Assembly (NCBI GenBank): GCA_002471375.1
Contig: DKPV01000092.1
Location: 1 to 22,342 of the forward strand
Length of the DNA stretch: 22,342 nt
Source of the DNA: Flavobacteriales bacterium UBA7325
GTDB taxonomy: Bacteria; Bacteroidota; Bacteroidia; Flavobacteriales_D; Crocinitomicaceae
Reading direction: 5' to 3'
The notes beneath the pieces are model-generated. The model worked only from the letters and a program-made list of their open reading frames with translations. It made no database searches and had not been told where the DNA came from. This document shows, piece after piece, positions 1 to 8,388 of this stretch. The position numbers and the translations under genes are program-made. Each line of letters begins with the position of its first letter. Within the stretch, counting starts at the first letter, position 1.

Positions 1-635
1 ACTTCAAATACTCCATCTCCTAATTCTAGTATAGAAACATCATGTGTACCTCCACCAAAATCGAATACTACGATCTTTTGATCAATTCCTTTTTTGTCCA
101 TTCCATAAGCTAGTGCAGCTGCAGTTGGCTCATTAATGATACGTTTGATTGTCAATCCTGCAATCTCTCCAGCTTCTTTCGTTGCTTGACGTTGTGAATC
201 ATTGAAGTATGCGGGAACAGTAACAACTGCTTCAGAAACTTCTTGCCCAAGATAATCCTCTGCCGTCTTCTTCATTTTTTGAAGAATCATTGCTGAAATT
301 TCTTGCGGCGAATATTTACGGTCATCAATCAGTACACGTGGTGTATTGTTGTCTCCCTTTACTACTTTATAAGGAACGCGAGCGATCTCTTTTGATACGT
401 TATCAAATGTAGTCCCCATGAATCTTTTGATCGAGTAAATCGTTTTCTCTGGATTCGTGATGGCTTGACGTTTCGCTGGATCTCCAATCTTACGTTCTCC
501 TCCTTCGACAAAAGCTACGATAGAAGGCGTAGTTCTTTTTCCTTCTGAGTTCGCAATCACTACTGGCTCACTTCCCTCCATTACAGAGACGCACGAATTT
601 GTAGTTCCTAAGTCGATTCCAATTATTTTTCCCAT
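1..635 (-). CDS. dnaK: Chaperone DnaK (Hsp70), N-terminal part, cut by window edge
   Basis: This is the start of the ATP-dependent Hsp70 chaperone, which binds unfolded cytoplasmic proteins in a cycle with DnaJ and GrpE. Translating from the ATG at 635 leftwards gives 211 codons of the nucleotide-binding domain. The phosphate-1 loop IGIDLGTTNS lies at about residues 5-14, and further on come KRFMG, TVPAYFNDSQRQATK, the NEPTAAALAYG signature and the second phosphate loop DFGGGTHDVSIL. Most Hsp70s have DLGGGTFD in that last loop. The reading frame is open to base 1, so the rest of the ATPase domain and the substrate-binding domain lie outside the window. The 159-base region upstream carries possible promoter elements listed separately. 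Identification is certain; length and C-terminus cannot be seen. Confidence 0.97.
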   Translation of the reverse strand, partial: MGKIIGIDLGTTNSCVSVMEGSEPVVIANSEGKRTTPSIVAFVEGGERKIGDPAKRQAITNPEKTIYSIKRFMGTTFDNVSKEIARVPYKVVKGDNNTPRVLIDDRKYSPQEISAMILQKMKKTAEDYLGQEVSEAVVTVPAYFNDSQRQATKEAGEIAGLTIKRIINEPTAAALAYGMDKKGIDQKIVVFDFGGGTHDVSILELGDGVFE

Positions 636-673
636 GATTATATTATTTTCTAATTATCTACTCTCTTCCTCAA

Positions 674-688
674 TCAATCATTATGCCA
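674..688 (-). promoter_or_regulatory. Weak sigma-54-like -24/-12 element upstream of dnaK
   Basis: On the minus strand this reads TGGCATAATGATTGA. It resembles the sigma-54 consensus TGGCAC-N5-TTGCA with correct spacing from GG to the -12 position, but the -12 GC is GA. It would place a transcript start about 28 bases before the dnaK ATG. The invariant C is missing, so this is only a candidate. It is listed because the window also encodes a sigma-54-type AAA+ regulator and because repeated TGTCA elements lie further upstream. Confidence 0.2.
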
Positions 689-731
689 TTGAGATTTTTT
701 GCCAATTTCCTGACACATTTGACATTTCCAA

Positions 732-739
732 CAAAATTA
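732..739 (-). promoter_or_regulatory. dnaK: Possible Bacteroidota -7 box for dnaK
   Basis: The minus strand reads TAATTTTG, an exact match to the Bacteroidota housekeeping -7 form TAnnTTTG. A start a few bases downstream would give a leader of about 90 bases before dnaK. I see no convincing TTG-type -33 element at the expected distance, so this competes with the weak sigma-54-like element nearer the gene. Confidence 0.35.
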
Positions 740-794
740 AGGGGTTCAGCGTGCCGATTTGACAGACATAATGGCAGAGAACTGAGTTTTAAAA

Positions 795-1766
795 TTAGTC
801 TAAAGCTTTATGAGAGTTCTCGCTAGCTTTTAATAGTTCCTCGTATTGGGCAGGAGTTAGATCTGAGTGATAGTATCCAATCGGATTCACCTTTTCTCCA
901 TTCTTCTCAACCTCATAGTGAAGGTGCGGACCAGTAGATCTGCCCGTAGATCCGACTAATCCTATAAGTTGACCACGTTTAATCTTGTCACCTTTCTTCA
1001 CTTTGAAGCCACTTAAGTGAGCGTACCGAGTTTTGTAGCCATAACCATGATTGATGATAATACATTTCCCGTAGCCCCAACGTTTATTCTCGATTTCTTC
1101 TACATATCCATCACCAGTCGCATGAACATCGGTACCTCTCTTAGCAGTGAAGTCCATTCCTGTGTGCATATGTCTGGTCTTATAGATTGGATCAATTCTC
1201 CAACCAAATCCTGAAATAGCTCGCTTCAAGTCTGAATTTCGTACAGGTTGAATAGACGGTATACAGGTTATCATCTTCTCCTTATTCTTAACGAGCTTAA
1301 GTAATTCGCGAAAGGACATGCTTTGTGCGTTCAGTCGCTTTTCCAACTTATCCATACTATTGGAGGTGGATCGAAGTAACTCATCGTTCGTAACTCCTTT
1401 GAGATGCTCGTATTTATCACTTCCACCTGTCCCCATTCTTCTTAATTCTTCTGGGAACTCATCTGCGTAGAGTACATTTCTATAAAGATCTTCATCACGA
1501 CCTTCAATCACATCTAATACTTCATTACATAAAGCCATGTTATCCTGAAGTCTTTCCAATTCGATCTTTGTCAAATCGAGGTCTGCCAACAATCTTTTTT
1601 CGGAAGGAGAATCAATTTGTCTTGTAAAAAAGAGCGATAATAAAAGTCCTACAACCAAACTAGGAGCTATAAATAACAGCATCTTAAGCACTCTTCGACC
1701 GAGACTTACCTTAACCTCTTCGTACGAGAGGTTATCCGGATTATATTTGTACTGCTGCTTAGACAT
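795..1766 (-). CDS. Membrane-anchored M23 family metallopeptidase (LytM-like)
   Basis: This is a probable peptidoglycan DD-endopeptidase or LytM-type factor of the cell envelope, 323 residues. A cytoplasmic N-terminus of about 27 residues is followed by one hydrophobic segment (about 28-47), a likely coiled-coil stretch (about 55-76 and again 130-165), and a C-terminal M23 domain (about 180-300). The zinc ligands of the family are visible: H201 and D205 in HTGMD, and H283 in HLH, with the general-base H250 in YAHLS. The domain therefore looks catalytically intact, unlike degenerate LytM regulators such as EnvC. Single membrane anchor plus coiled coil plus M23 is a frequent Bacteroidota arrangement, often beside alaS as here. 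It is transcribed divergently from the gene at 1886. Family call is secure; exact substrate bond is not visible. Confidence 0.93.
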   Translation of the reverse strand: MSKQQYKYNPDNLSYEEVKVSLGRRVLKMLLFIAPSLVVGLLLSLFFTRQIDSPSEKRLLADLDLTKIELERLQDNMALCNEVLDVIEGRDEDLYRNVLYADEFPEELRRMGTGGSDKYEHLKGVTNDELLRSTSNSMDKLEKRLNAQSMSFRELLKLVKNKEKMITCIPSIQPVRNSDLKRAISGFGWRIDPIYKTRHMHTGMDFTAKRGTDVHATGDGYVEEIENKRWGYGKCIIINHGYGYKTRYAHLSGFKVKKGDKIKRGQLIGLVGSTGRSTGPHLHYEVEKNGEKVNPIGYYHSDLTPAQYEELLKASENSHKALD

Positions 1767-1771
1767 GACCG

Positions 1772-1779
1772 CAAAATTA
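1772..1779 (-). promoter_or_regulatory. -7 box for the M23 peptidase gene
   Basis: The minus strand reads TAATTTTGC, an exact TAnnTTTG box, ending 5 bases before the ATG at 1766. If used, the transcript would begin within a few bases of the start codon, giving a nearly leaderless mRNA. No clear -33 TTG is present at 19-23 bases upstream. Confidence 0.4.
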
Positions 1780-1869
1780 CGAAGAATTCAAGGATCGAGT
1801 TGTTAAAAAAGGATAAGCCCTAGAGAAAAATCTGACAGAGAAGAGAATAGAAATCATATTAGAATATGC

Positions 1870-1877
1870 TAACTTTG
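1870..1877 (+). promoter_or_regulatory. -7 box for the secreted T9SS-cargo gene
   Basis: TAACTTTG matches TAnnTTTG exactly and lies 8 bases before the ATG at 1886, implying a very short leader. Together with the minus-strand box at 1772-1779 it would form a divergent promoter pair in the 119-base gap between the two genes. No clear -33 element is seen. Confidence 0.4.
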
Positions 1878-1885
1878 CATTAGAT

Positions 1886-2872
1886 ATGAAGCGAATGAGA
1901 TTTATCTATCAAAATGTAATAGTCCTCCTGCTGTTGATTAGCACGGAAACTGTCATTGCCCAATTCGAGGGCCCAGCTGGAACAGCTGGATCTAGTGCCA
2001 TGTTCAAAGACAGTTCAGATTTTGTTGATTGGGCCGCTGGGTGTACTCTTCAACGCGGGTATAGAGACTTGGCCTACCCTTCTCTTGGTTTTGTAACATT
2101 TGGCACTCCAATATCTGCTACTGGATTTCCAGATGGTCAACCCGTAAGTCTTGGTGACAGTGGAATAGCGACAATGACCTTTGCTTCCCCTATCATAAAC
2201 GGGCCTGGAAATGACTTCGCAGTTTTTGAAAATAGCTTCTTAGCTACATTTCTTGAATTAGCCTTTGTAGAGGTGAGTAGTGACGGAATTAACTTTTTTA
2301 GATTTCCAGCCACCTCAAACACGCAAACAGCTAACCAAATAGGTCCTTTTGACACAAGTGCCGACGCTACATTATTGAATAATTTAGCTGGTAAGTATTC
2401 TGCGAACTATGGAACCCCTTTTGACTTAGAAGAGTTAGCTGGCACGTCTGGTTTGGATCTTCAAAGCGTTACACATGTCAAAATAATCGATGTTGTAGGT
2501 TCGATTTATAGTTTATTTGGTTCTCAGGATCAATTCGGCACGTATATCAATGATCCATATCCGACTTCTTTCGAATCAGGAGGATTTGACTTAGATGCTG
2601 TTGGGGTCATCCATCAACAACCACTAACTACTGACCTTATTCAATCTGATGTCAGTGTTTCTATTTACCCAGTGCCAGCAGGACGTGGAGAGAACATCAT
2701 GATTAAGTCTGACTTTTCTTTCGAAACGGCAGCAATTCATTCTGTAAGCGGAAAACTTATCGACGCGTGGACCTCAAGTTCGAAACAAATTGAGTCTCTC
2801 TCAGCCGGTGTGTACATTATCTCCTTTCGAACAAGTCAGGAATTGATCTCACGAAAATTAATTGTAGAGTAA
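1886..2872 (+). CDS. Secreted protein with T9SS type A C-terminal sorting domain
   Basis: The 328-residue protein is probably exported by Sec and then carried across the outer membrane by the type IX secretion system. It has a signal peptide (basic MKRMR, hydrophobic core about 10-20, cleavage near AQ at 25-26). The middle (about 27-245) has the pattern GPGNDFAVFENSF, LAFVEVSSDGINFFRF and SGGFDLDAVGV. That pattern recurs in predicted cell-surface proteins of Bacteroidota and other phyla and is probably a beta-sandwich; I know no established function. The last 75 residues fit a type A sorting domain: IYPVP, then LSAGVYIISF and the end RKLIVE. It follows a divergent promoter region and is separated by 158 bases from alaS. 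Secretion route is well supported; molecular role is unknown. Confidence 0.85.
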   Translation: MKRMRFIYQNVIVLLLLISTETVIAQFEGPAGTAGSSAMFKDSSDFVDWAAGCTLQRGYRDLAYPSLGFVTFGTPISATGFPDGQPVSLGDSGIATMTFASPIINGPGNDFAVFENSFLATFLELAFVEVSSDGINFFRFPATSNTQTANQIGPFDTSADATLLNNLAGKYSANYGTPFDLEELAGTSGLDLQSVTHVKIIDVVGSIYSLFGSQDQFGTYINDPYPTSFESGGFDLDAVGVIHQQPLTTDLIQSDVSVSIYPVPAGRGENIMIKSDFSFETAAIHSVSGKLIDAWTSSSKQIESLSAGVYIISFRTSQELISRKLIVE

Positions 2873-2995
2873 TTTCTTGGTTCTGAAACGAGAATATAAT
2901 TCATTGCTTTCCACACTGATTCAAAGGCTTGCAAGCTCCTTATTGTTATGCTACAAATAAAACGTAGATTTCGCTTTCCAGTTGGACAAATCGAC

Positions 2996-3003
2996 TATTT
3001 TTG
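2996..3003 (+). promoter_or_regulatory. alaS: -7 box upstream of alaS
   Basis: TATTTTTG matches TAnnTTTG exactly and ends 27 bases before the alaS ATG, a normal leader length. A TTG occurs at 2982-2984 but the 11-base spacing is too short for a standard -33 element. If real, this promoter could drive the long downstream run of genes, since alaS and the next gene are only 2 bases apart. Confidence 0.4.
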
Positions 3004-3030
3004 TAGGTCATTAAAGAAGTTTAGTTCGAT

Positions 3031-5643
3031 ATGACACTTTCAGAAATCAGAAGTAAGTTTTTTACGTATTTCGAATCTCAAGGACATAAAATTGTTCCTA
3101 GCGCGCCAATGGTAGTTAAGAATGATCCTACACTTATGTTTATTAATGCAGGAATGAATCAGTTCAAGGATGCCTTCCTTGGAAACGCTGCTCCTCCATT
3201 CAAAAGAGTCGCCAATACACAAAAATGTCTGCGTGTATCTGGAAAGCATAATGATCTGGAAGAAGTAGGTGTAGACACATATCACCATACAATGTTTGAA
3301 ATGCTGGGGAACTGGTCTTTCGGAGACTACTTCAAAGAGGATACAATCAAATGGTCATGGGAATTATTAACTGAGGTTTACAAATTACCGAAGGATCGAT
3401 TATATGTGACCATTTTTGAAGGAGACGAAACTGATGGTGTTCCATTGGATACTGAAAGCCTTAATGTTTGGAAAAAATACATTCCTGAAGATCGAATTAT
3501 CCCAGCTGATAAAGTTGACAACTTTTGGGAAATGGGTGAAACGGGGCCTTGTGGTCCTTGTTCAGAGATTCATATCGACTTGCGTTCGGAAGAAGATCGC
3601 GCTAAGATTGATGGCAAGTCACTTGTAAATATGGATCATCCACAAGTAATTGAAGTCTGGAACAATGTGTTCATGGAATTCAATCGCAAAGCAGACAAAT
3701 CTTTAGAACCCCTTCCAGAGAAGCATGTGGATACGGGAATGGGATTAGAGCGCCTTGCAATGGCTCTTCAAGGAAAACAATCGAACTACGATACGGACCT
3801 TTTCCAAACGCTTATCAAGCATATGGAAAAAGTGTCTGGTACGGAATACGGGAAAGACGAGACAATAGATATCGCACTTCGAGTAATTGCGGATCACGTT
3901 AGAGCGATCGCATTCTCGATTGCGGATGGGCAACTACCGTCTAATACTGGATCAGGATATGTTATTCGACGAATTTTACGTCGTGCTGTTCGCTATGGCT
4001 ATCAAACGCTTGGACTTAAATCATCATTCCTTGCTGACCTATCAACTACATTGACTGAGATCATGAGTGATCCATTTATGGAACTAAAGCAACAGCAAAC
4101 GCTAATTCATAAGGTAATCAAGGAAGAAGAAACAAGTTTTTTCCGTACCCTGGAACAAGGTCTGAGACGAATGGATTTAGTTATTAATAAAACTAAACTA
4201 GCTAAGCAGTCTACTATTGAAGGCTTCATCGTTTTTGAATTATATGACACTTACGGATTTCCACTTGATTTAACTTCTCTCATCGCTCGTGAAAATGGGC
4301 TTGAAGTTGATGAAGTAGGATTTAATAGGGAATTGGAATTGCAGAAGACACGATCAAGGGCAGCTACAGCAATGGAAACTGATGATTGGATTGTGCTATG
4401 TGATGATAATGTTGAAGAGTTTGTTGGGTATGACCTGCTCGAAACGCACGTCAAAATTGTTAAGTATAGAAAGGTAGTTCAGAAAAAGAAAGAGTTTTAC
4501 CAAGTCGTTTTTAACCTTACTACATTCTATCCGGAAGGTGGAGGTCAAGTTGGAGACACTGGCCACATTGAGTATAGTGATGAGAAAGCTTACATCTTCG
4601 ATACGAAAAAAGAAAATGGATTGATTGTCCATTATATGAAGGAACTCCCAGAGAGTTTGAAAGCAAACTTCTTAGCGGTAGTCAATAAATCGAAAAGATC
4701 TGCTTCTGCTAATAACCACAGTGCGACGCACCTTTTGCATCATGCACTGCGAACTGTATTAGGAGATCATGTTGAACAAAAGGGATCACTCGTAAATTCT
4801 GATTACCTACGTTTTGATTTCTCTCACTTCTCAAAAGTGACCGATGAGGAACTTGCTAAGATTCAGCAAGTGGTTTCCGAATCAATTCGAACGAATCATA
4901 CCTTAGAAGAAAAGAGAAATACGCCAATGGAGATTGCCCAAGAGATGGGAGCCATGGCACTATTTGGGGAGAAATACGGTGACACTGTTCGAGTAATCAA
5001 ATTTGGTGATTCAGTCGAGTTGTGTGGAGGGACACATGTCCAATCTACAGGCGAGATTGGATTATTTAAAATCACTTCCGAAGCTGCTGTAGCTGCGGGT
5101 GTTCGAAGAATTGAAGCGATCACTTCTCGAAATGCAGAATCCTATTACGCCGATAAAGCGGATAAACTTGACACCATTTCATGTGCACTCAAGAATCCTA
5201 AGGATATTGAAAAAGCAGTGAATGACCTTCTTACAAGAAACTCTACTTTGATGAAAACGGTAGAAAAATTACAACGTGAGAAAGCTCTTTCTGTGAAAGG
5301 AGATCTAAAAAACCAGATCGTTGATCTTAATGGAACTAACTTCCTAAGCGCAATTATCGACCTAGATGGTGGTTCTATTAAGGATATATTATTCCAATTG
5401 AAAGGTGAAGTTGAAAACTTTGCTGGTGTAATTGGCGGCAAGGCAGATGGCAAATGCACGCTTAGTCTTATCGCTTCAGACAATATCGTTAGTGAAAAAG
5501 AGATAAATGCCGGAGCGATAATCCGAGAAGTGTCTATACACATCCAAGGTGGTGGCGGTGGACAACCTAATTTTGCAACTGCGGGTGGTAAAAACGCGAG
5601 CGGTTTAGAAAAAGCAATCACTGAAGTTAAAGCGAAATTCTAA
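3031..5643 (+). CDS. alaS: Alanyl-tRNA synthetase
   Basis: This class II synthetase charges tRNA-Ala in the cytoplasm and edits mischarged Ser and Gly. At 870 residues it is close to the E. coli enzyme (876). The N-terminal catalytic domain is clear: FFTYFESQGH, PTLMFINAGMNQFK, ANTQKCLR, GPCGPCSEIH and DTGMGLERLA. The editing domain has the four zinc ligands H563 and H567 (NNHSATH) and C665 and H669 (CGGTH). The C-terminal C-Ala domain ends with a glycine-rich GGGGGQP stretch. The start at 3031 begins with the standard first helix (TLSEIRSKFF). The stop is only 2 bases from the ATG of a glycosyltransferase gene, so the surface-glycan genes downstream may share its transcript. Confidence 0.98.
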   Translation: MTLSEIRSKFFTYFESQGHKIVPSAPMVVKNDPTLMFINAGMNQFKDAFLGNAAPPFKRVANTQKCLRVSGKHNDLEEVGVDTYHHTMFEMLGNWSFGDYFKEDTIKWSWELLTEVYKLPKDRLYVTIFEGDETDGVPLDTESLNVWKKYIPEDRIIPADKVDNFWEMGETGPCGPCSEIHIDLRSEEDRAKIDGKSLVNMDHPQVIEVWNNVFMEFNRKADKSLEPLPEKHVDTGMGLERLAMALQGKQSNYDTDLFQTLIKHMEKVSGTEYGKDETIDIALRVIADHVRAIAFSIADGQLPSNTGSGYVIRRILRRAVRYGYQTLGLKSSFLADLSTTLTEIMSDPFMELKQQQTLIHKVIKEEETSFFRTLEQGLRRMDLVINKTKLAKQSTIEGFIVFELYDTYGFPLDLTSLIARENGLEVDEVGFNRELELQKTRSRAATAMETDDWIVLCDDNVEEFVGYDLLETHVKIVKYRKVVQKKKEFYQVVFNLTTFYPEGGGQVGDTGHIEYSDEKAYIFDTKKENGLIVHYMKELPESLKANFLAVVNKSKRSASANNHSATHLLHHALRTVLGDHVEQKGSLVNSDYLRFDFSHFSKVTDEELAKIQQVVSESIRTNHTLEEKRNTPMEIAQEMGAMALFGEKYGDTVRVIKFGDSVELCGGTHVQSTGEIGLFKITSEAAVAAGVRRIEAITSRNAESYYADKADKLDTISCALKNPKDIEKAVNDLLTRNSTLMKTVEKLQREKALSVKGDLKNQIVDLNGTNFLSAIIDLDGGSIKDILFQLKGEVENFAGVIGGKADGKCTLSLIASDNIVSEKEINAGAIIREVSIHIQGGGGGQPNFATAGGKNASGLEKAITEVKAKF

Positions 5644-5645
5644 GA

Positions 5646-6947
5646 ATGAAGAAGGTCCTGATCATCACATATCATTGGCCGCCTTCTGGAGGGATTTCTG
5701 TATTACGTTGTCTCAAGTTTGCAAAATACTTACGTGATTTCGGATGGGAACCTGTTATTTACACAGCGAAAGATCCAGCATATCAGTATTATGATTACAA
5801 CAATGAAAAAGACGTTCCTGATGGAATTGAAATTCACAAAATAAAAATTTCCGAACCCATAAATGCTTTCAAGAAACTTTCAGGTAGAAAGAAGGAAGCT
5901 CCGATGCAAGAAATCACTTCTGTTTCAGCAAAAAAGCGATCCAAGATAGATGAATTCGCAATGTGGGTTCGTGGTAACTTTTTCATCCCGGATGCTAGAT
6001 GCAGATGGATCAAGCCGTCTGTTAAATACTTGAAGAAATATCTCGAGAATAATCATATCGATGCTATCCTTACGGATGGGCCGACTCACACGAATACCGT
6101 AATCGGTATGCGCGTCTCTCAACATTTTGGTATTCCATGGCTCGCTGATTTTCAAGATCCATGGACGCAAGTCGATTACTATGCCAAGATGCATATCGGT
6201 AAGCGTGCCGATCGTAAACACAAAGCATTGGAACAGGAAGTATTTCGAACGGCCTCAAAACTTACAATAGCAAGTCCAACTTGGAAAACAGACTTAGAAT
6301 CTATTGGAGCAAAGGATGTTAGTGTGATCTACTATGGTTACGATGAAGATGATTTCCAGAACTATCGAATTCAAAAAGATGAACACTTCACATTCTTTCA
6401 TGGGGGATTATTAGGTAGCGATAGAAATCCCGAAAACTTCATTAGGGCGCTTCAAAGGCTCAGAAAAGAACTCCCGCAACAGGGAGCGAACATTAGAATT
6501 AGATTAGCTGGCGAAGTTGATCTATCGGTCGCAAATCTCATAGAGGAATGTGGACTTAACGATGTGACAACCTATCTTGGAATGATTCCTAGAGCAGAAG
6601 TCTACAATGAATTCTCCAAAGCCTCAATGCTCCTGTTGCCAATAAATAAGGCTGCGAACGCAAAAGGTAGAATTCCAGGAAAGCTTTTTGAAATGTTACG
6701 TTCAGGAAAACCAATCCTTGTATTTGGGCCGAATGATGGAGATGTAAAATCCATCGTTGAAGAAAAAAAACGTGGCAAGTCATTTGACTATGATCAAGCT
6801 TACGATATTTACACTTATCTCCATAGCTCAATAATCTCTGGATCTGTCTCAGAATTTGATCACAACGGAGACGTCTCAGAATTCTCTAACAAACTAATTA
6901 CTAATAAAATAGCTCACTATCTCGATGAAATCACAACAACCTCGTAA
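5646..6947 (+). CDS. Glycosyltransferase, GT-B fold, GT4-like
   Basis: A 433-residue predicted cytoplasmic sugar-nucleotide-dependent glycosyltransferase. The N-terminus MKKVLIITYHWPPSGG followed by RCLKFAKYLRDFGWEP is the typical donor-independent half of GT4-like enzymes in Bacteroidota. The C-terminal Rossmann half carries FFHGGLLGSDRNPE and, at about 338-354, GRIPGKLFEMLRSGKPILVFG, which includes the family's E-x7-like nucleotide-sugar region. There is no signal peptide or membrane segment. It follows alaS by 2 bases and overlaps the next gene by 23 bases, indicating translation from one message. Context suggests assembly of the surface glycan that carries pseudaminic acid; donor and acceptor cannot be read from sequence. 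Confidence 0.85.
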   Translation: MKKVLIITYHWPPSGGISVLRCLKFAKYLRDFGWEPVIYTAKDPAYQYYDYNNEKDVPDGIEIHKIKISEPINAFKKLSGRKKEAPMQEITSVSAKKRSKIDEFAMWVRGNFFIPDARCRWIKPSVKYLKKYLENNHIDAILTDGPTHTNTVIGMRVSQHFGIPWLADFQDPWTQVDYYAKMHIGKRADRKHKALEQEVFRTASKLTIASPTWKTDLESIGAKDVSVIYYGYDEDDFQNYRIQKDEHFTFFHGGLLGSDRNPENFIRALQRLRKELPQQGANIRIRLAGEVDLSVANLIEECGLNDVTTYLGMIPRAEVYNEFSKASMLLLPINKAANAKGRIPGKLFEMLRSGKPILVFGPNDGDVKSIVEEKKRGKSFDYDQAYDIYTYLHSSIISGSVSEFDHNGDVSEFSNKLITNKIAHYLDEITTTS

Positions 6948-8313
6948 AAAGGCTTCTTGCTTTCTTGTTAGTAGTGAGGGAAGAGATTTCTTCTTGCTCA
7001 TGCCAGTGATCTATTATCTCGAAACTTTCGAAAATTATGATGTTTCCTTTGAATTTGTTTGGGATGCGCATCAGATGCGAAAAAACCCACCAGACCTTGT
7101 TTTGTTTCCAAACACACGCGGGAATCACTTTTACTACGAGATTGCAAAATACTGTAATGAGAGTGGTATACTAATCTACAGTCATGATTCAGAGGGGAAT
7201 TTTAGCACAGAAATCGATTATGATTATTGGGCGTTCAACCTCGCTAAGAAATCACTCTGCCCGGTAAATTACACATGGAATGAACGCGTTAAGAAGTTCT
7301 TAATGGATAAGTATGACTTGCCTAATGAAGAATTTGTAGTTACCGGCGCACCAGGTTTTGACAAATATCAATACATGCCACAGAGGGAAAAAGTCGAAGT
7401 CTTGAAAAAGTACGGGCTTGATCACTACAAAACAGTAGTTGGCTATGCCGGGTGGGCTTTTGGAAAGCTAGAAAACAAGGAGATTGGTGATGTTCTCAGC
7501 AATATCGATCAGCCTGGCGAAGCCGGAATGAAATGGATGGCGGAACAACGTGATAAAGTTGAGAAAATCTTAAAAACTTTGATCGAGGCTAATCCTGATA
7601 TTCTTTTTGTCTTGAAGAAACATCCGAGAGAGAACTTCGAATCAGATCTCCGAGATTCCAGAAACGAAATGAACCGTCTAAAGGATTATGATAATGTTTT
7701 CTACCTGAAGGATGAGGAGGATATTCAAGACTTGATTCAAATTTCTGATTTATGGATGGCCTTCGAAAGCTCTTCAATTATTGAAGCATGGCTACTAGGG
7801 AAACCAACTATGATGACGACTCCCGATGGTAATTTTAAGCGTGCAACGCTATACAAAGGCTCAATAAACGCTAAATCACCTGAAGAAGCCATGCTTGGCT
7901 TGGAGGCGCTAAAACGTAATGAAATTGAGTATTTCAATTCTCCGGAAGTCGTAGCAAAGCGATCAGAAATAATTTCGAGTTCAATTGGTTTTGCCGATGG
8001 ATTCAACCACTTGCGTGTAGTTAAGTCTTTCATGCCACTTTTGGAGAATCATAAAAAGGCAAAACAAAAACCAAAATTAAATTGGCGCTACATGCGACTG
8101 TACTTTCTACTGCACTGGGGCAAGCCATTTTTTGTGAAATCAATTTTTCAGCGTTTACCGAAATTCAAAAAGGTTGTCTGGATCTTTGAGAACCACAAAC
8201 TAGAAGGGGTTAAAAAGAACAAACCAGTGGTCACGAAACACCTAGACAAGTTCTATGCTGATCGTGGATTAAACACAAAGATTAAAAGCGGCGAAATTTG
8301 GAAAGAACTCTAG
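6925..8313 (+). CDS. Putative surface-carbohydrate glycosyltransferase, GT-B-like; candidate Pse transferase
   Basis: A 462-residue protein resembling the group annotated as surface carbohydrate biosynthesis protein, distantly related to CDP-glycerol/KpsC-KpsS type transferases. Visible features are LVLFPNTRGNHFYYEIAK and YSHDSEG in the N-terminal half, VTGAPGFDKY at about 139-148, LKKHPREN at about 231-238 and a GT-B-like nucleotide-binding segment FESSSIIEAWLLGKPT at about 278-293. The last 90 residues are strongly basic and could contact membrane or a lipid-linked acceptor. It overlaps the GT4-like gene by 23 bases and lies 75 bases before pseB. Proximity to a complete CMP-Pse pathway makes it the best local candidate for the enzyme that transfers Pse; this is inference from position and fold only. 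Confidence 0.6.
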   Translation: MKSQQPRKKASCFLVSSEGRDFFLLMPVIYYLETFENYDVSFEFVWDAHQMRKNPPDLVLFPNTRGNHFYYEIAKYCNESGILIYSHDSEGNFSTEIDYDYWAFNLAKKSLCPVNYTWNERVKKFLMDKYDLPNEEFVVTGAPGFDKYQYMPQREKVEVLKKYGLDHYKTVVGYAGWAFGKLENKEIGDVLSNIDQPGEAGMKWMAEQRDKVEKILKTLIEANPDILFVLKKHPRENFESDLRDSRNEMNRLKDYDNVFYLKDEEDIQDLIQISDLWMAFESSSIIEAWLLGKPTMMTTPDGNFKRATLYKGSINAKSPEEAMLGLEALKRNEIEYFNSPEVVAKRSEIISSSIGFADGFNHLRVVKSFMPLLENHKKAKQKPKLNWRYMRLYFLLHWGKPFFVKSIFQRLPKFKKVVWIFENHKLEGVKKNKPVVTKHLDKFYADRGLNTKIKSGEIWKEL

Positions 8314-8346
8314 GCTGAGTTTAAACCATAGGTTCTAAATAATTGA

Positions 8347-8354
8347 TATCTTCG
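8347..8354 (+). promoter_or_regulatory. pseB: Variant -7 box upstream of pseB
   Basis: TATCTTCG differs from TAnnTTTG at one base and lies 34 bases before the GTG start of pseB, in the 75-base gap after the preceding gene. This is one of only two gaps above 10 bases within the run from alaS to pseI, so a separate promoter for the pse genes here is plausible. Confidence 0.3.
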
Positions 8355-8388
8355 TATTTTAGCCCCGTTTGGGATTTAAACAAAGAAC

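Noticed and set aside
1767..1885. Cobalamin or other riboswitch upstream of the secreted protein, since related surface proteins can sit in vitamin B12 loci
   Set aside because: The gap is only 119 bases, holds two promoter-like boxes and shows no B12-box or other aptamer-like pattern; no TonB receptor is nearby.
2924..2941. Palindrome GCTTGCAAGC with flanking AAGG/CCTT as a terminator for the secreted-protein gene
   Set aside because: The outer arms do not pair in register with the inner palindrome, there is no loop in the 10-base core and no T-run follows.
5145..5621. 158-residue minus-strand open frame opposite the alaS 3' part
   Set aside because: It lies entirely within the well-conserved alaS coding sequence, shows no family motif and is rich in Ser/Pro/Ala as expected of an antisense shadow.
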